Shown here: piece by piece, positions 30,494-40,013 of the stretch
Position numbering within the stretch: the first letter of the stretch is position 1
Layout of the letters: each line of letters starts with the position of its first letter
NCBI RefSeq assembly: GCF_013404595.1
Contig: NZ_JABVAX010000002.1
Span: 62,001 to 126,000 of the forward strand
Length of the DNA: 64,000 bases
Direction: 5' to 3'
From: Jannaschia marina
Lineage (GTDB): Bacteria; Pseudomonadota; Alphaproteobacteria; Rhodobacterales; Rhodobacteraceae
Made by a program: the position numbers and the translations under genes
The notes under the pieces: generated by a model
Seen by the model: the letters and a program-made list of their open reading frames with translations, nothing else
Database searches by the model: none
What the model was told of the DNA's origin: nothing

Positions 30494-30774
30494 TGAGCAT
30501 CTTCTCCGCCATCGTCGTCTTCATGATGATCTGGGCCATGGTCTTCCTGATCGGGCTCCAGATCGGTCAACGGACGCAGGGCGACGAGGGGGAGGTCGCG
30601 CCGGGGACCCATGCGTCGACGCCCGCCCACCCGATCGGGGTCTGGCGGCGCATGGCCTGGGCCACGGCGATCACGCTCGTCCTCTGGGTCCCGCTCATCT
30701 GGTTTATCACCTCGGGCAACCTCACGATCGACGATCTGCGGCGCTTCACCGGGCGCGAGGTGCCGGGGGCCTGA
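30493..30774 (+). CDS. DUF1467 family membrane protein
   Basis: 93 residues with two membrane segments (about 3-22, VVFMMIWAMVFLIGLQIG, and about 56-75, MAWATAITLVLWVPLIWFIT). It belongs to the DUF1467 family found in alphaproteobacteria next to the methylmalonyl-CoA epimerase gene; the function is unknown. The start shares one base with the mce stop, so expression is coupled. Four bases separate its stop from the convergent EI24 gene. Confidence 0.85.
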   Translation: MSIFSAIVVFMMIWAMVFLIGLQIGQRTQGDEGEVAPGTHASTPAHPIGVWRRMAWATAITLVLWVPLIWFITSGNLTIDDLRRFTGREVPGA

Positions 30775-30778
30775 CACG

Positions 30779-31468
30779 TCAGACCTGCCGGTTCAGCCGG
30801 TGGAAGAGATGCGCGAAGCTGGCCGTCCCGAGAACCGGGACGAGCAGGTTCAGTAGCGGCACAGAGAGCGGAATCGCCATCAGCACGCCCATGGCCCAGA
30901 TCGCGCCCCGGTGACGCGCACGGAATGCCTGCGCGGCGGCGCGGTCCATCCGGCGCAGGGCCACCATCTGCGCGTATTCGCGGCCCAGAAGAAACCCGTT
31001 CACGCCCCAGAAGATGAAGAGCGCGAAGGGTGCCAGCAACAGGTAGGCGACGAGCGCCAGCAGGTTGACGAGTACGACGAGACCGAGAAAGCCTGCACTC
31101 TCGCTCAACATCTCGACCAAGCCTTGCCGGCGTGCGGGCGGCAGGCCCGGGTAGTGCCTGTCCTCCACCGCGTCGACGATCCGGTCGAGGAACAGCCCGG
31201 TGAAGGCCGAGGCGACCGGCACCATCAGGAAGACCGACGCGATCAGCGTGAAGGGGACGGCCGCCCAGCCGGCGGCGTTGTCGAGCCAGGTGACTTCGCC
31301 CACGAAGGGCAGAGTGACCGAGGGGCCGACGAGCGCGGTCGCGCCCCAGATGATCAGGGCGGAAAAGCCGATGAGCAGCGCCAGCGACAGCCCCACGCCC
31401 CGCAGCAGCACGCCGCGAAAGCGGGGATCGCCGAGCTGATTTAGGGCCTTGAGCGCGTCGTCGATCAT
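30779..31468 (-). CDS. EI24 domain (CysZ-like) membrane protein
   Basis: 229 residues, four to five membrane segments. It fits the EI24/CysZ group: MIDDALKALNQLGDPRFRGVLLRG at the front, LFLDRIVDAVEDRHYPGLPPARR after the first membrane pair, and GREYAQMVALRRM in the C-terminal half. CysZ proteins carry sulfate; others are uncharacterised. No cys genes adjoin it, so transport of sulfate is only a possibility. The ATG at 31468 overlaps the nitroreductase stop (ATGA); longer frames to 31564 would run far into that gene. Confidence 0.82.
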   Translation of the reverse strand: MIDDALKALNQLGDPRFRGVLLRGVGLSLALLIGFSALIIWGATALVGPSVTLPFVGEVTWLDNAAGWAAVPFTLIASVFLMVPVASAFTGLFLDRIVDAVEDRHYPGLPPARRQGLVEMLSESAGFLGLVVLVNLLALVAYLLLAPFALFIFWGVNGFLLGREYAQMVALRRMDRAAAQAFRARHRGAIWAMGVLMAIPLSVPLLNLLVPVLGTASFAHLFHRLNRQV

Positions 31469-32061
31469 TCGCTGATCCATTCGGTCAGCGCGGCGACGTC
31501 CGGACGCGGCCGCTCGGGCGGCACGGCGCTCTCGGTGCCGATCACGACGAAGCCGGCCACCCATTCGGTGGGTGCGAGTTGCAGTGCTTCGGTGAGCCAG
31601 GCGCGGTCGGTCGCCATCCAGCCCGAAAGCCAGTTTGCGCCCCAGCCGGCTGCCTGCGCGACCGACACCAGACCGAAGCAGAGCGCGCCGACGGACAATG
31701 TCTGCTCCACCTCGGGGATCTTGTCAGATGCTTTCGGGTTCGCCACCACGGCGACCACGAGCGGGGCGTCGGCGAACATCGCGCGGGCCTTGGCGAGTTT
31801 CTCCGCGTCGCGGCCCTGCGCCGTTCCGAGTCGTTCCGTGACCTCCGCCAGTCGCGCGAGCGCCGCGCCCTCGAGCACCATGAGCCGCCAGGGTTCCAGC
31901 TTGCCGTGGTCCGGCACGCGCAGTGCGGTCTCGAGGAGGGGAGCCAGCGTGTCGCGGTCGGGCCCGGGCGCGCGCAGCGTCTTGCCGGGTCGCGAGCGCC
32001 GGGTCTCGAAGTAGGCGAGCACCTCGGGCCGGGGGCTGAGGGGCGGGATGGTGTCGGGCAT
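31465..32061 (-). CDS. Nitroreductase family protein, YdjA-like
   Basis: 198 residues, FMN-dependent nitroreductase fold. RRSRPGKTLRAPGPD, RVPDHGKLEPWRLMVLEG (FMN site) and AAGWGANWLSG are characteristic of the small YdjA-type members that reduce nitro compounds or similar electron acceptors. Physiological substrate unknown. It is coupled to the EI24 gene downstream by an ATGA overlap. Upstream, 48 bases separate it from the serine hydrolase gene. Confidence 0.88.
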   Translation of the reverse strand: MPDTIPPLSPRPEVLAYFETRRSRPGKTLRAPGPDRDTLAPLLETALRVPDHGKLEPWRLMVLEGAALARLAEVTERLGTAQGRDAEKLAKARAMFADAPLVVAVVANPKASDKIPEVEQTLSVGALCFGLVSVAQAAGWGANWLSGWMATDRAWLTEALQLAPTEWVAGFVVIGTESAVPPERPRPDVAALTEWISE

Positions 32062-32109
32062 GGGCGGGTTCCTCCATCGAGGTCCATGTCGCGCGCGCCG
32101 CCGCGGTTT

Positions 32110-32961
32110 TCAACCCGCGCAAGCGAGGGCGACGGCAGCCGTTTCCGCAGGGGCCTCGTCCCCGCCGGCAACGAAGGTCGCCACCACCGGGTTGCCGGGG
32201 CAATCGGGAAGGGCATAGACGGCGTTCGCCGAGAAGGCCCCGCCGCCCGAATGACCGATCGCGCGGCCTGCGGTGCCGACGCGGCCGATCATCATCCCGA
32301 GGCCGTAGCCCGTTTCCGTCCAGGGCCGGCCGGCGATCGTACCGCCGAGAGGGACCGCGGCCTGCATCTCGCCGAGCGTGGGATCGTCGAGGATCGCGCG
32401 CAGAAGGCGCACGGCGTCGGCCGGGGTGCCCATGGCGCAGCGATGGGCGACCCAGCCGGGATGGTAGCCGCCGGAGGGAAACGGCAGGTCCGCGAAATCC
32501 GACGGCATCCGGGCGATGTGGACGGAGGAGAGGCCGAGCGGTGCCGTCATCTCCCGGAGTAGTGTTTCGAGGCTGTGCCCCGTCGCGGCCTCTAGCGCCT
32601 GCACGACGAGCAGGTAGCCGATGTTCGAATAGCGGAACGACTCACGCGGCGGACTCATGAGGGCGTCGAGCGGCACGGCGCGCAGAAACTCGGCGTCCGT
32701 CCAGGGCGCCTCGCCCGCAGCGACGGCTGCCTTGTAGCGCGGCATCGGCCCGTAGTCGCCAAGCCCGGCGCGGTGTTGCAGCAGGTCGCGCAGCGTCCAA
32801 GCGTGCCCTTTGCAGGGGGCGTCCAGATCGAGCTGTCCGCGTGCCGCCGACCGTACCGTCAGGGCGGCGATCAGCGTCTTGGTGAAGCTCCACCACGGCA
32901 GGGCGGGTACATCGTCGGCGCTCAGGTGCCCGTCGCGGAGAACGGCGGAGAACATCTTCAC
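32110..32961 (-). CDS. Serine hydrolase, beta-lactamase class C/PBP-like, cytoplasmic
   Basis: 283 residues. The catalytic Ser-Lys is in WWSFTKTLI, the Tyr in YSNIGYLLV and the third motif is HSGGG, so the active site of the class C/esterase group is complete. It lacks a signal peptide and is shorter than AmpC, which points to an esterase or peptidase acting in the cytoplasm rather than antibiotic resistance. GTG 32961 overlaps the stop of the upstream acetyltransferase gene (GTGA); an ATG two codons later is an alternative. Confidence 0.83.
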   Translation of the reverse strand: MKMFSAVLRDGHLSADDVPALPWWSFTKTLIAALTVRSAARGQLDLDAPCKGHAWTLRDLLQHRAGLGDYGPMPRYKAAVAAGEAPWTDAEFLRAVPLDALMSPPRESFRYSNIGYLLVVQALEAATGHSLETLLREMTAPLGLSSVHIARMPSDFADLPFPSGGYHPGWVAHRCAMGTPADAVRLLRAILDDPTLGEMQAAVPLGGTIAGRPWTETGYGLGMMIGRVGTAGRAIGHSGGGAFSANAVYALPDCPGNPVVATFVAGGDEAPAETAAVALACAG

Positions 32962-33554
32962 GTCGCCGGGGCCTCCATCCGCTCGGCATGTCGGAAGCCG
33001 AAGATCGCGCCGAGCGGCCCCATCCGCCGCGTGCCCACCGGCACGAACCCCTCGCGCAGGTAGAGGGCGCGTGCGCGGGGGTTGCCGTCGATCACGTCGA
33101 GGCGCACCCGGCCCAGACCACGTCGTCCCGCCTCGCTCCTCACCGCGCGCAGAAGCTGCGTGCCGAGGCCGAGCCCCCGTGCGGCGGGCGCGACGCAGAT
33201 GCCGTCCATCAAGAGGATGCCGGCCTCGACGTCCCGTTCGATCAGCGAAAGAAGGGCGGCGCGCCAGGCTGCGCCGAATGTTCCGTAGTGGCGCGCGATC
33301 TCGGGCCATCCGCCACCCGTCAGGGCACCGTCCGCCGTCTTGAAGCCGGCGATTCCCAGAAGCCGCCCGTCGTGCAAAGCCGAGATGGCGAAGCGGGGGT
33401 CGAGAATGTCGACCAGGAAGGCCTGCCCCCGCGGTGCCGGTCCGAGCACGGGGCCCAGTTTCGTCTCGAAGGCCTGCCAGTAGAGCGCGGCCGCCACGGC
33501 CCGCTGATCCTCGGGAAACCCCGGGTGGATCTGCGGGACCGGCCCCTCCGTCAT
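32958..33554 (-). CDS. GNAT N-acetyltransferase
   Basis: 198 residues. The acetyl-CoA binding motif is ICVAPAARGLGLGTQLLRA, followed by VRLDVIDGNPRARALYLREGF, the classical C-terminal GNAT half. Substrate unknown. The start overlaps the topA stop (ATGA at 33551-33554) and the stop overlaps the serine hydrolase start, so the three genes form one coupled unit downstream of topA. Confidence 0.86.
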   Translation of the reverse strand: MTEGPVPQIHPGFPEDQRAVAAALYWQAFETKLGPVLGPAPRGQAFLVDILDPRFAISALHDGRLLGIAGFKTADGALTGGGWPEIARHYGTFGAAWRAALLSLIERDVEAGILLMDGICVAPAARGLGLGTQLLRAVRSEAGRRGLGRVRLDVIDGNPRARALYLREGFVPVGTRRMGPLGAIFGFRHAERMEAPAT

Positions 33555-36211
33555 TCGGAGGCGGTGGACTTCTTGGCGGCGGTCTTGCGCGTCGTCGTCT
33601 TCTTGGCGGCCGGCTTCTTTTTGGGCGCGGCTTTCTTGCGCGTACCTTTCTTGGCGGCCTTCGCATCCACCAGCTCGATGGCCTGCGCGACGGTCAGGTC
33701 GTCCGGTGCCACATCCTTCGGCAAGGTCGCGTTCACCTTGTCCCACTTGATGTAGGGGCCGTAGCGGCCCTCCATGACGTTCATCGCGCCGCCCTGTTCC
33801 GGATGCTCGCCCAGTTCGCGCAGCACCTTCGCCGCCTGCCGTCCGCCGCCGCGCGGGTTGGCCCGCTTCTCGGCCAGCACCTCGACGGCGCGGTTCATGC
33901 CGATCGTGAAGACTTCCTCCTCGTCGGGCAGGTTGGCATAGACCGGCTTCGCGTCGTCGGGCCGCTTGTGCATGACATAGGGGCCATACCGGCCGAGGTT
34001 GGTCTCGATCGGCTGACTGTCCTCGGGGTGCAGGCCCACCTGCCGGGGCAAGGACAGAAGCTGCATCCCGCGGTCGAAATCCACGATGTCGGGCGACCAG
34101 CTCTTGGGCAGGCTCGACCGCTTCGGCTTCGGGTTTTCCTCGGTCTTCTCGCCCAGCTGGACGTAGGGGCCGAAGCGCCCCGCCTTCAGCCAGACCTCGA
34201 GGCCGCTCTCGGGCTCGACTCCCAGCATCCTCTCGTCGGCCTGCGCCTCGCCCTCCATGCCCGGCGGGCCGAAGGGGCGGGTGTACTTGCACTCGGGGTA
34301 GCGCGAGCAGCCGATGAAGGCCCCGCCCGCGCGGGCCGTGCGCATCGACAGGCGGCCCTCCTCGCAACGGGGGCAGAGGCGCGGGTCGCGGCCGTCGCCC
34401 TGATCGGGGAAGATGTGGGGGCTCAGAACCTCGTTGATCTTCTCGAGCACGTCGGTGATGCGCAGCTCCGACGTCTCGCCCACGGCGGCCGAGAAGTCGC
34501 GCCAGAAGCGGTCGAGCACATCCTTGTAGTTCTTGTCGCCCGCGCTGACGTCGTCGAGCTCCTCCTCCAGTCCGGCAGTGAAATCGTAGCTGACGTAGCG
34601 GCGGAAGTAGTTGGCGAGGAACGCGGTGACGAGGCGGCCCTGATCCTCGGGGAAGAGGCGATTGCCCTCCTTCCGGACGTAGCCGCGATCCTGGATCGTC
34701 GAGAGGATGCTGGCGTAGGTCGAGGGTCGGCCGATGCCGAGCTCCTCCATCTTCTTCACAAGCGTCGCCTCGGTGTACCGCGGCGGCGGCTGCGTGAAGT
34801 GCTGCTGGCCCAGCACCGCGTTCGACGGGGCCTTGATCAGCTTGTTGTCGGAGGTCTCGCCCTCGTAGGCCGCGACCTTCTTCGCCGCGTCACCCTCGTG
34901 GATGGCGGGCAGGCGCTTGTCGTCGTCGGTCGCGGGGGCGTCGTCGTCGCGCCCCTCGGTGTAGACCTTCATGAAGCCGTCGAAGGCCACGACCTGCCCG
35001 GTCGCGCGCAGCTCCACCTGGCCCTCTCGGTCCCGGATCGTGACGGTCGTGCGCTCCAGCTTGGCGGCGGCCATCTGGCTCGCCAGCGTGCGCTTCCAGA
35101 TCAGGTCGTAGAGTTGCTTCTGGTCCTTCTCGAGCCGCAGGTCGTCGGGGGCCTTCGACATCTCGGTCGGGCGGATGCACTCGTGCGCTTCCTGAGCGTT
35201 CTTCGCCTTGTTCTTGTAGACCCTCGCCTCCGCGGGGACGTAGTCCTTGCCGTAGCGATCCGCGATGGCGGCGCGCGCGTCGGCCACGGCCTCGGGGGCC
35301 ATGTCGATGCCGTCGGTGCGCATGTAGGTGATGTGCCCGGCCTCGTAGAGCCGCTGCGCCGTCGACATGCAGGCCTTGGCCCCCATGCCGAACTTGCGGC
35401 TCGCCTCCTGCTGGAGGGTCGAGGTCATGAAGGGGGGGCTCGGGTTGCGGGTCGCGGGCTTGGCCTCGACCGCGTGAACGGTCAGGTCGCGGCTCTCGAC
35501 GGCCTGCACGGCCAGCTCCGCCTGCGTGGCATCCGAGAGATCGAACCGGTCGAGCTTCTTGCCGGCGAGCGTGACGAGCCGGGCCTCGAAGCGTTGCCCC
35601 CGCGGCGTCTCGAGCGTTGCGCGCACCGACCAGTATTCGCGCGGATCGAAAGCCTCGATCTCCATCTCGCGGTCCACCACCAGCCGCAGGCATACGGACT
35701 GCACCCGCCCCGCCGATTTCGACCCCGGCAGCTTGCGCCAGAGGACGGGGCTGAGGTTGAAGCCCACCAGATAGTCGAGCGCCCGGCGCGCCAGATAGGC
35801 ATGGACGAGCGGGGTGTCGATGTCGCGCGGGTTGGCGATCGCGTCCTGCACGGCCTTCTTGGTGATCGCGTTGAAGGCCACGCGGCGGACCGGCATGTCT
35901 TTCTTGATGCCGCGACGGTTGAGCAGCGCCTCCTGCAGGTGCCAGGAGATCGCCTCCCCCTCGCGGTCGGGGTCGGTGGCGAGGATGAGGTTCGGATCGT
36001 CGGCCAGCGCGTCGGCGATGTCCTTGATGCGCTTCTTGCTATCGGCGGGCACTTCCCAGGTCATGTCCCAGGAGCCCTCGGTGTCGACGGAGCCGTCCTT
36101 GCCGACGAGGTCGCGGACGTGCCCGTAGCTTGCGAGGACGGTGTAGTCCTTGCCGAGGTAGCCGTTGATTGTCTTGGCTTTGGCCGGGGATTCGACGACG
36201 ACGACGGGCAT
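33551..36211 (-). CDS. topA: DNA topoisomerase I
   Basis: 886 residues. Relaxes negative supercoils by single-strand passage. The Toprim acidic motif is TDPDREGEAISWHL (79-92), the active-site Tyr is Tyr296 in ITYMRTDG, and a four-Cys zinc ribbon (CPRCEEG...GCSRYPEC) lies near 585-615, followed by C-terminal repeats such as RYGPYIKWDK. The last 35 residues are a Lys/Ala/Thr tail with repeated KKxAAK units that should bind DNA backbone. ATG 36211 gives the standard MPVVVVESPAKAKTI start; a TTG 15 bases upstream is possible. Confidence 0.96.
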   Translation of the reverse strand: MPVVVVESPAKAKTINGYLGKDYTVLASYGHVRDLVGKDGSVDTEGSWDMTWEVPADSKKRIKDIADALADDPNLILATDPDREGEAISWHLQEALLNRRGIKKDMPVRRVAFNAITKKAVQDAIANPRDIDTPLVHAYLARRALDYLVGFNLSPVLWRKLPGSKSAGRVQSVCLRLVVDREMEIEAFDPREYWSVRATLETPRGQRFEARLVTLAGKKLDRFDLSDATQAELAVQAVESRDLTVHAVEAKPATRNPSPPFMTSTLQQEASRKFGMGAKACMSTAQRLYEAGHITYMRTDGIDMAPEAVADARAAIADRYGKDYVPAEARVYKNKAKNAQEAHECIRPTEMSKAPDDLRLEKDQKQLYDLIWKRTLASQMAAAKLERTTVTIRDREGQVELRATGQVVAFDGFMKVYTEGRDDDAPATDDDKRLPAIHEGDAAKKVAAYEGETSDNKLIKAPSNAVLGQQHFTQPPPRYTEATLVKKMEELGIGRPSTYASILSTIQDRGYVRKEGNRLFPEDQGRLVTAFLANYFRRYVSYDFTAGLEEELDDVSAGDKNYKDVLDRFWRDFSAAVGETSELRITDVLEKINEVLSPHIFPDQGDGRDPRLCPRCEEGRLSMRTARAGGAFIGCSRYPECKYTRPFGPPGMEGEAQADERMLGVEPESGLEVWLKAGRFGPYVQLGEKTEENPKPKRSSLPKSWSPDIVDFDRGMQLLSLPRQVGLHPEDSQPIETNLGRYGPYVMHKRPDDAKPVYANLPDEEEVFTIGMNRAVEVLAEKRANPRGGGRQAAKVLRELGEHPEQGGAMNVMEGRYGPYIKWDKVNATLPKDVAPDDLTVAQAIELVDAKAAKKGTRKKAAPKKKPAAKKTTTRKTAAKKSTASE

Positions 36212-36785
36212 GAATGGAGACCTCAAATCTTGATCGTTCCGAGGGGGCGGTGGCGTAAAAACAGGCCCGACCCCATGGGCCGCGGACCATGTGGGCCCGG
36301 TCGCCGAATTGTCAATGCCGGCAAAGGACGGGGCGCGCGTGCTTGCCGGGCTGGGGGACGATCCGGGCGGATGTTAGAGCATCGGTGGTCTGGGGGATGG
36401 ACGAGCGGGGCGGCGGTTCCCCGATGTCCCGCACGTTTCGCAAGAGATCGGGCCGTCACGGGCTCGGTGAGGCCGTGCGCGGACTGTCGTGACCGGAGCG
36501 GAGCGTTAGGCTCGGTGCGGTCAGGGCCGCAGCTTCGGTGTCGTTTCGGCCCGACCGACCGGACGGGCCGGCGTATGCCGTCCCACTTTGCGGCTCCATC
36601 GGTTCGGCGTGTTCAAACCCGCGCGGGTGCGTCACGCATCGGATCCGACGCCGCCTCGCCCGACGTCCGCCCGCCGCTCCGCGAGGTGGAGGATCAGGTC
36701 GCGCTTCGATCGGTCGGACGTGCCCCGTTCCGAACCGTGGTTTCGTCTTTGCCCGTCGGATCCGGCCCTTCCGGGGTCTCGCCGG
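36212..36785. other. 574-base gap between topA and dprA without a recognisable gene
   Basis: I find no frame with plausible protein content here on either strand. On the minus strand TTGACA at 36315-36310 could be the -35 box of a topA promoter, but no good -10 box follows at the right distance. The stretch is rich in CGGTCGG/CCGACCG words and GTCGGATCCG occurs twice (near 36650 and 36755), hinting at decayed repeats. No terminator after dprA is evident. Confidence 0.4.
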
Positions 36786-37946
36786 TCAGACCCGGACGAG
36801 AAGGCCGCCCGCCCTTCGTTCGATCCGGCCCGAGAGTTCGAGTTCGGAGAGGCGGGCCGACAGGTGTCGCGCATCGACGGGCCCTGCATCGCCGAGTTCC
36901 GCGAGCAGTTGATCCTCTGCGACCGGCGTCGGCGACAGCAGGTCGAGGACGCGTGTGTCGAGGGGGACTTCGGACGTTGGCTGCCGGTTCGTCGCGGGTG
37001 CCGGGCGGGCCTTGGGCTTTGGCGCGGATCCCTCGCGCAGGCCGTCGAGCAGGTCGAGCACGTCGTCGGCACCCCGGACCAGCGCGGCCCCGTCGCGCAG
37101 GAGGAGGTTGCAGCCCGAGGCGCGACCGTCGAAGGGATGGCCCGGGACCGCCATGACCTCGCGGCCCTGATCGAGGGCGTTGCGCGCGGTGATCATCGAG
37201 CCCGACTTCGCCGCCGCCTCGACCACCACGACCACCTGCGCCGTACCCGAGATGATGCGGTTGCGCCGCGGGAAGTCGCGGGCCTGCGGCGCGAGGCCGA
37301 AGGGACGTTCGCTCAGGTTGCAGCCCGCCTTCGCGATGCGGCCGGCCAAATCGACGTTCTCTGCCGGGTAGACCCTGTCGAGCCCGCCCGCGTGGACCGC
37401 CACGGTCTTGCCCGCAAGCGCGGCATCGTGGGCCACGGTATCGACCCCGCGGGCGAGGCCCGAGACCACCGTGACGCCCGCCTCGGCCAGCGCCCGTCCG
37501 AGCGACCGTGCCATGCGAAGCGCGAGCGAGGAGGCGTTGCGCGTGCCGACGATGGCGACTGTCGGGGCCGAGAGGGCGGCCGCCTCCCCCCGCGCCCAGA
37601 GGACGGGCGGGGCGTCGGCGATCTCGGCGAGGCGCGCCGGGTAGCCGGGCGCACCGAGCGTCAGCAGGCGTGCGCCGTGCCGCCGCGCCGCCCGGATCTC
37701 GCGCCGCACCAGCCCCTCCTCGGCCGGCGCGTAGCCGGTGTCGCCGGCGGCGCGGGCCACCTCCGGCAGGGCGGTGAGCGCCGCGCGGGCGTTGCCGTGC
37801 TCGGCGATCAGCCGACGAAACGTCGCCGGTCCGACCCTGCGCGATCGGGCGAGCCGCAGGCGGGCGAAAAGCTCGTCCTGCGACGGTGGCGTGTCGAAGG
37901 TGGGCAGCGGGGCTTCGGCCATGCCGGGACGAATCAGCTCTTGCAT
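36786..37946 (-). CDS. dprA: DNA-processing protein DprA
   Basis: 386 residues. Binds incoming single-stranded DNA and loads RecA during natural transformation. The Rossmann-like core shows VAIVGTRNASSLALRMARSLG, GLARGVDTVAHDAALAG and FPRRNRIISG, the DprA hallmarks. A winged-helix (DprA WH, LLSPTPVAEDQLLAELG) closes the C-terminus. There is no ribosome site before either ATG 37946 or the ATG eight codons later, so the exact start is unsure. It is next to topA, as in many alphaproteobacteria. Confidence 0.93.
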   Translation of the reverse strand: MQELIRPGMAEAPLPTFDTPPSQDELFARLRLARSRRVGPATFRRLIAEHGNARAALTALPEVARAAGDTGYAPAEEGLVRREIRAARRHGARLLTLGAPGYPARLAEIADAPPVLWARGEAAALSAPTVAIVGTRNASSLALRMARSLGRALAEAGVTVVSGLARGVDTVAHDAALAGKTVAVHAGGLDRVYPAENVDLAGRIAKAGCNLSERPFGLAPQARDFPRRNRIISGTAQVVVVVEAAAKSGSMITARNALDQGREVMAVPGHPFDGRASGCNLLLRDGAALVRGADDVLDLLDGLREGSAPKPKARPAPATNRQPTSEVPLDTRVLDLLSPTPVAEDQLLAELGDAGPVDARHLSARLSELELSGRIERRAGGLLVRV

Positions 37947-37980
37947 CGCATGACTGTGCGGGCTGGGGCTTACCGATCCG

Positions 37981-38475
37981 TTAAGCCGCGCGCGGCGCGA
38001 TGGCCTCCGGCCGACGCAGGCGGATCGTAAACCAAAGAACGGCCGCGTGGACGAGCGCCGGGGCGGCGTAGATACCCCAGTAGACCAGCAGCGTCAGGAG
38101 CGGGTCGGGCTCGGCCACGGCGTAGGACGCGATGAACGGGGCCGGGGCGAGAGCTGCGACGCAAAGCGCGGTGCCCCAGCCGCCGTAGCCGATCCGCAGC
38201 GCGAGGTTTCCCAGAAGGAGTGCGAGGGGAACGATGAAGATCGTGACCAGAGGGGCCATGAAGAGAAGGACGCCGAAGGTCGTGACAAGGCCGAGCGGCG
38301 TGCCGGCCCCGACGCCCCCGCCGTCGACCCAACCGAGCGCATCCAGCGCGAAGAGCGGCAGCACCAGTAGCCCGCCAAGCGCGCCCGGCACGAGCCATGT
38401 CGCCACCGCCGCGAGCAGCCAGTCCATGCCGGTGAGCCGCAGATTGCCGCGCTTCACCGTGCGGAAGGCAGTCAC
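37981..38475 (-). CDS. Uncharacterised four-helix membrane protein
   Basis: 164 residues, four predicted membrane segments (for example MDWLLAAVATWLVPGALGG and FGVLLFMAPLVTIFIVPLAL). I do not recognise the family. GTG 38475 overlaps the tldD stop (GTGA), which sets the start and couples it to tldD. It ends 34 bases before dprA, so it could be transcribed through into that gene. The N-terminus VTAFRTVKRGNLRLTG is basic, consistent with cytoplasmic orientation. Confidence 0.7.
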   Translation of the reverse strand: MTAFRTVKRGNLRLTGMDWLLAAVATWLVPGALGGLLVLPLFALDALGWVDGGGVGAGTPLGLVTTFGVLLFMAPLVTIFIVPLALLLGNLALRIGYGGWGTALCVAALAPAPFIASYAVAEPDPLLTLLVYWGIYAAPALVHAAVLWFTIRLRRPEAIAPRAA

Positions 38476-39893
38476 GCGGCGGAGCCGCCCACGGTCAGCC
38501 CGCCGATCAGGAGCGTGGGCTGACCCACGCCCACGGGCACCCACTGTCCCTGCTTGCCGCAATTGCCCATGCCCGGGTCGAGCGCCATGTCGTTGCCGAT
38601 CGCGCGGATGCCCTTGAGCGCGGTCGCACCGTCGCCGATCAGCGTCGCGCCCTTGACGGGCGCGCCGACGCGGCCGTCCTTCACGCGGTAGGCCTCGGTG
38701 CAGGAGAACACGAACTTGCCGTTGGTGATGTCGACCTGCCCTCCGCCGAAGCCCACGGCGTAGATGCCGTCCTTCACGTCGGCCACGATGTCGCCCGGGG
38801 TCGCGTCCCCGTCAAGCATGTAGGTGTTCGTCATCCGCGGCATGGGCGCGTGAGCATAGCTCTCGCGGCGGCCGTTGCCCGTGGGCTCGACCCCCATCAA
38901 CCGGGCGTTCTGCCGGTCCTGCATGTAGCCCACGAGGATGCCGTCCTCGATCAGTGTCGTCCTGCCCGACGGCGTGCCCTCGTCGTCCACGGTGATCGAA
39001 CCGCGCCGGTCGGGGAGCGTCCCGTCGTCGAGGACCGTGACGCCGGGCGCGGCGATCCGCTGCCCCATGAGGCCGGCGAAGGCCGACTGGTCCTTGCGGT
39101 TGAAGTCGCCCTCGAGGCCGTGGCCCACGGCTTCGTGCAGCAGGATGCCGGGCCAGCCGGGGCCAAGCGCCACGTCCATCACGCCAGCGGGCGCAGGCTC
39201 CGCCGAGAGGTTGACCGTGGCGATGCGCAGCGCCTCCCGCGCCAAAGCCTCGAAGTGGTCGCGCTTCACCAGACCGTCGAGCGCGATGCGCCCCCCGCCT
39301 CCCGCCGTGCCGGATTCGCGGCGGCCGTTCTCTTCCACGATGATCGACACGTTCAGGCGCACCATCGGGCGGGCATCGGCGGTCGAGGCCCCTTCGGGGC
39401 GCAGGATCTCCACCTCCTGCAGCGAGGCGGACATCGAGGCGGAGACCTGTACGACGTGGGGATCGAGGCCGCGTGCGTAGGCGTCGATCTCCCGCAGGGT
39501 ATCGAGCTTCACGTCGAAGGCGACGCCGGCGATTGGGTCCGCGTCGGTATAGAGACGACGGTTCGTGCCCTGCGGCGCGTCCGCGAGCGTGCCGCCGCCG
39601 TCGCCGACCGCGAGGCGAGCGGTCTCCGCCGCGCGCTTGAGCGATGTCTCGGAGATTTCGGTCGAATGGGCGTAGCCTGCCGTCTCGCCCCGCACCGCGC
39701 GCAGGCCGAATCCTTCCGACGCGTCGTAGCTCGCGGTCTTAACCCGTCCGTCGTCGAAGACCACCATCTCCGAGCGTCGCCGCTCGAGGAACAGCTCGCC
39801 GTCGTCGGCCCCTGCGAGGGTGTCGCGCAGGACGGCGAGGGCGGCGTCGCGGTCGAGCAGCGTCTCGAAGGGGCGGAAGGGAGTGTCGGTCAT
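38472..39893 (-). CDS. tldD: Metalloprotease TldD
   Basis: 473 residues. TldD works with TldE (PmbA) as a zinc protease on unfolded peptides. The metal site HEAVGHGLEGDFNRK carries the HExxxH ligands, and GMGNCGKQGQWVPVGVGQPT and the LLIGGLTVGG ending are typical of TldD. ATG 39893 with AAGGATGACACG upstream is chosen; the longer frame to 40049 runs into the gap before ctaC. TldD preceding ctaC divergently is a common order in Rhodobacterales. Confidence 0.94.
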   Translation of the reverse strand: MTDTPFRPFETLLDRDAALAVLRDTLAGADDGELFLERRRSEMVVFDDGRVKTASYDASEGFGLRAVRGETAGYAHSTEISETSLKRAAETARLAVGDGGGTLADAPQGTNRRLYTDADPIAGVAFDVKLDTLREIDAYARGLDPHVVQVSASMSASLQEVEILRPEGASTADARPMVRLNVSIIVEENGRRESGTAGGGGRIALDGLVKRDHFEALAREALRIATVNLSAEPAPAGVMDVALGPGWPGILLHEAVGHGLEGDFNRKDQSAFAGLMGQRIAAPGVTVLDDGTLPDRRGSITVDDEGTPSGRTTLIEDGILVGYMQDRQNARLMGVEPTGNGRRESYAHAPMPRMTNTYMLDGDATPGDIVADVKDGIYAVGFGGGQVDITNGKFVFSCTEAYRVKDGRVGAPVKGATLIGDGATALKGIRAIGNDMALDPGMGNCGKQGQWVPVGVGQPTLLIGGLTVGGSAA

Positions 39894-40013
39894 CGTGTCA
39901 TCCTTGCGGTCCTGTCCCAGAGATAGGACGGATCCGGGCCGGACCCCAGAGGTGCGCGACGGTTTTTGGCCGTCGGACGACGGGATCGGCAAGCCGGAGA
40001 TTGTCCCTCCGGT

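Noticed and set aside
32110..32961. Antibiotic-resistance beta-lactamase
   Set aside because: No signal peptide and shorter than AmpC; the motifs fit esterases and peptidases of the same fold equally well.
33434..37156. An open frame of 1240 codons on the plus strand
   Set aside because: It runs antisense to topA and dprA, which have full family signatures. Its composition (Arg, Gly, Val, Asp, Leu rich, no motifs) is the usual shadow of a high-GC gene on the opposite strand.
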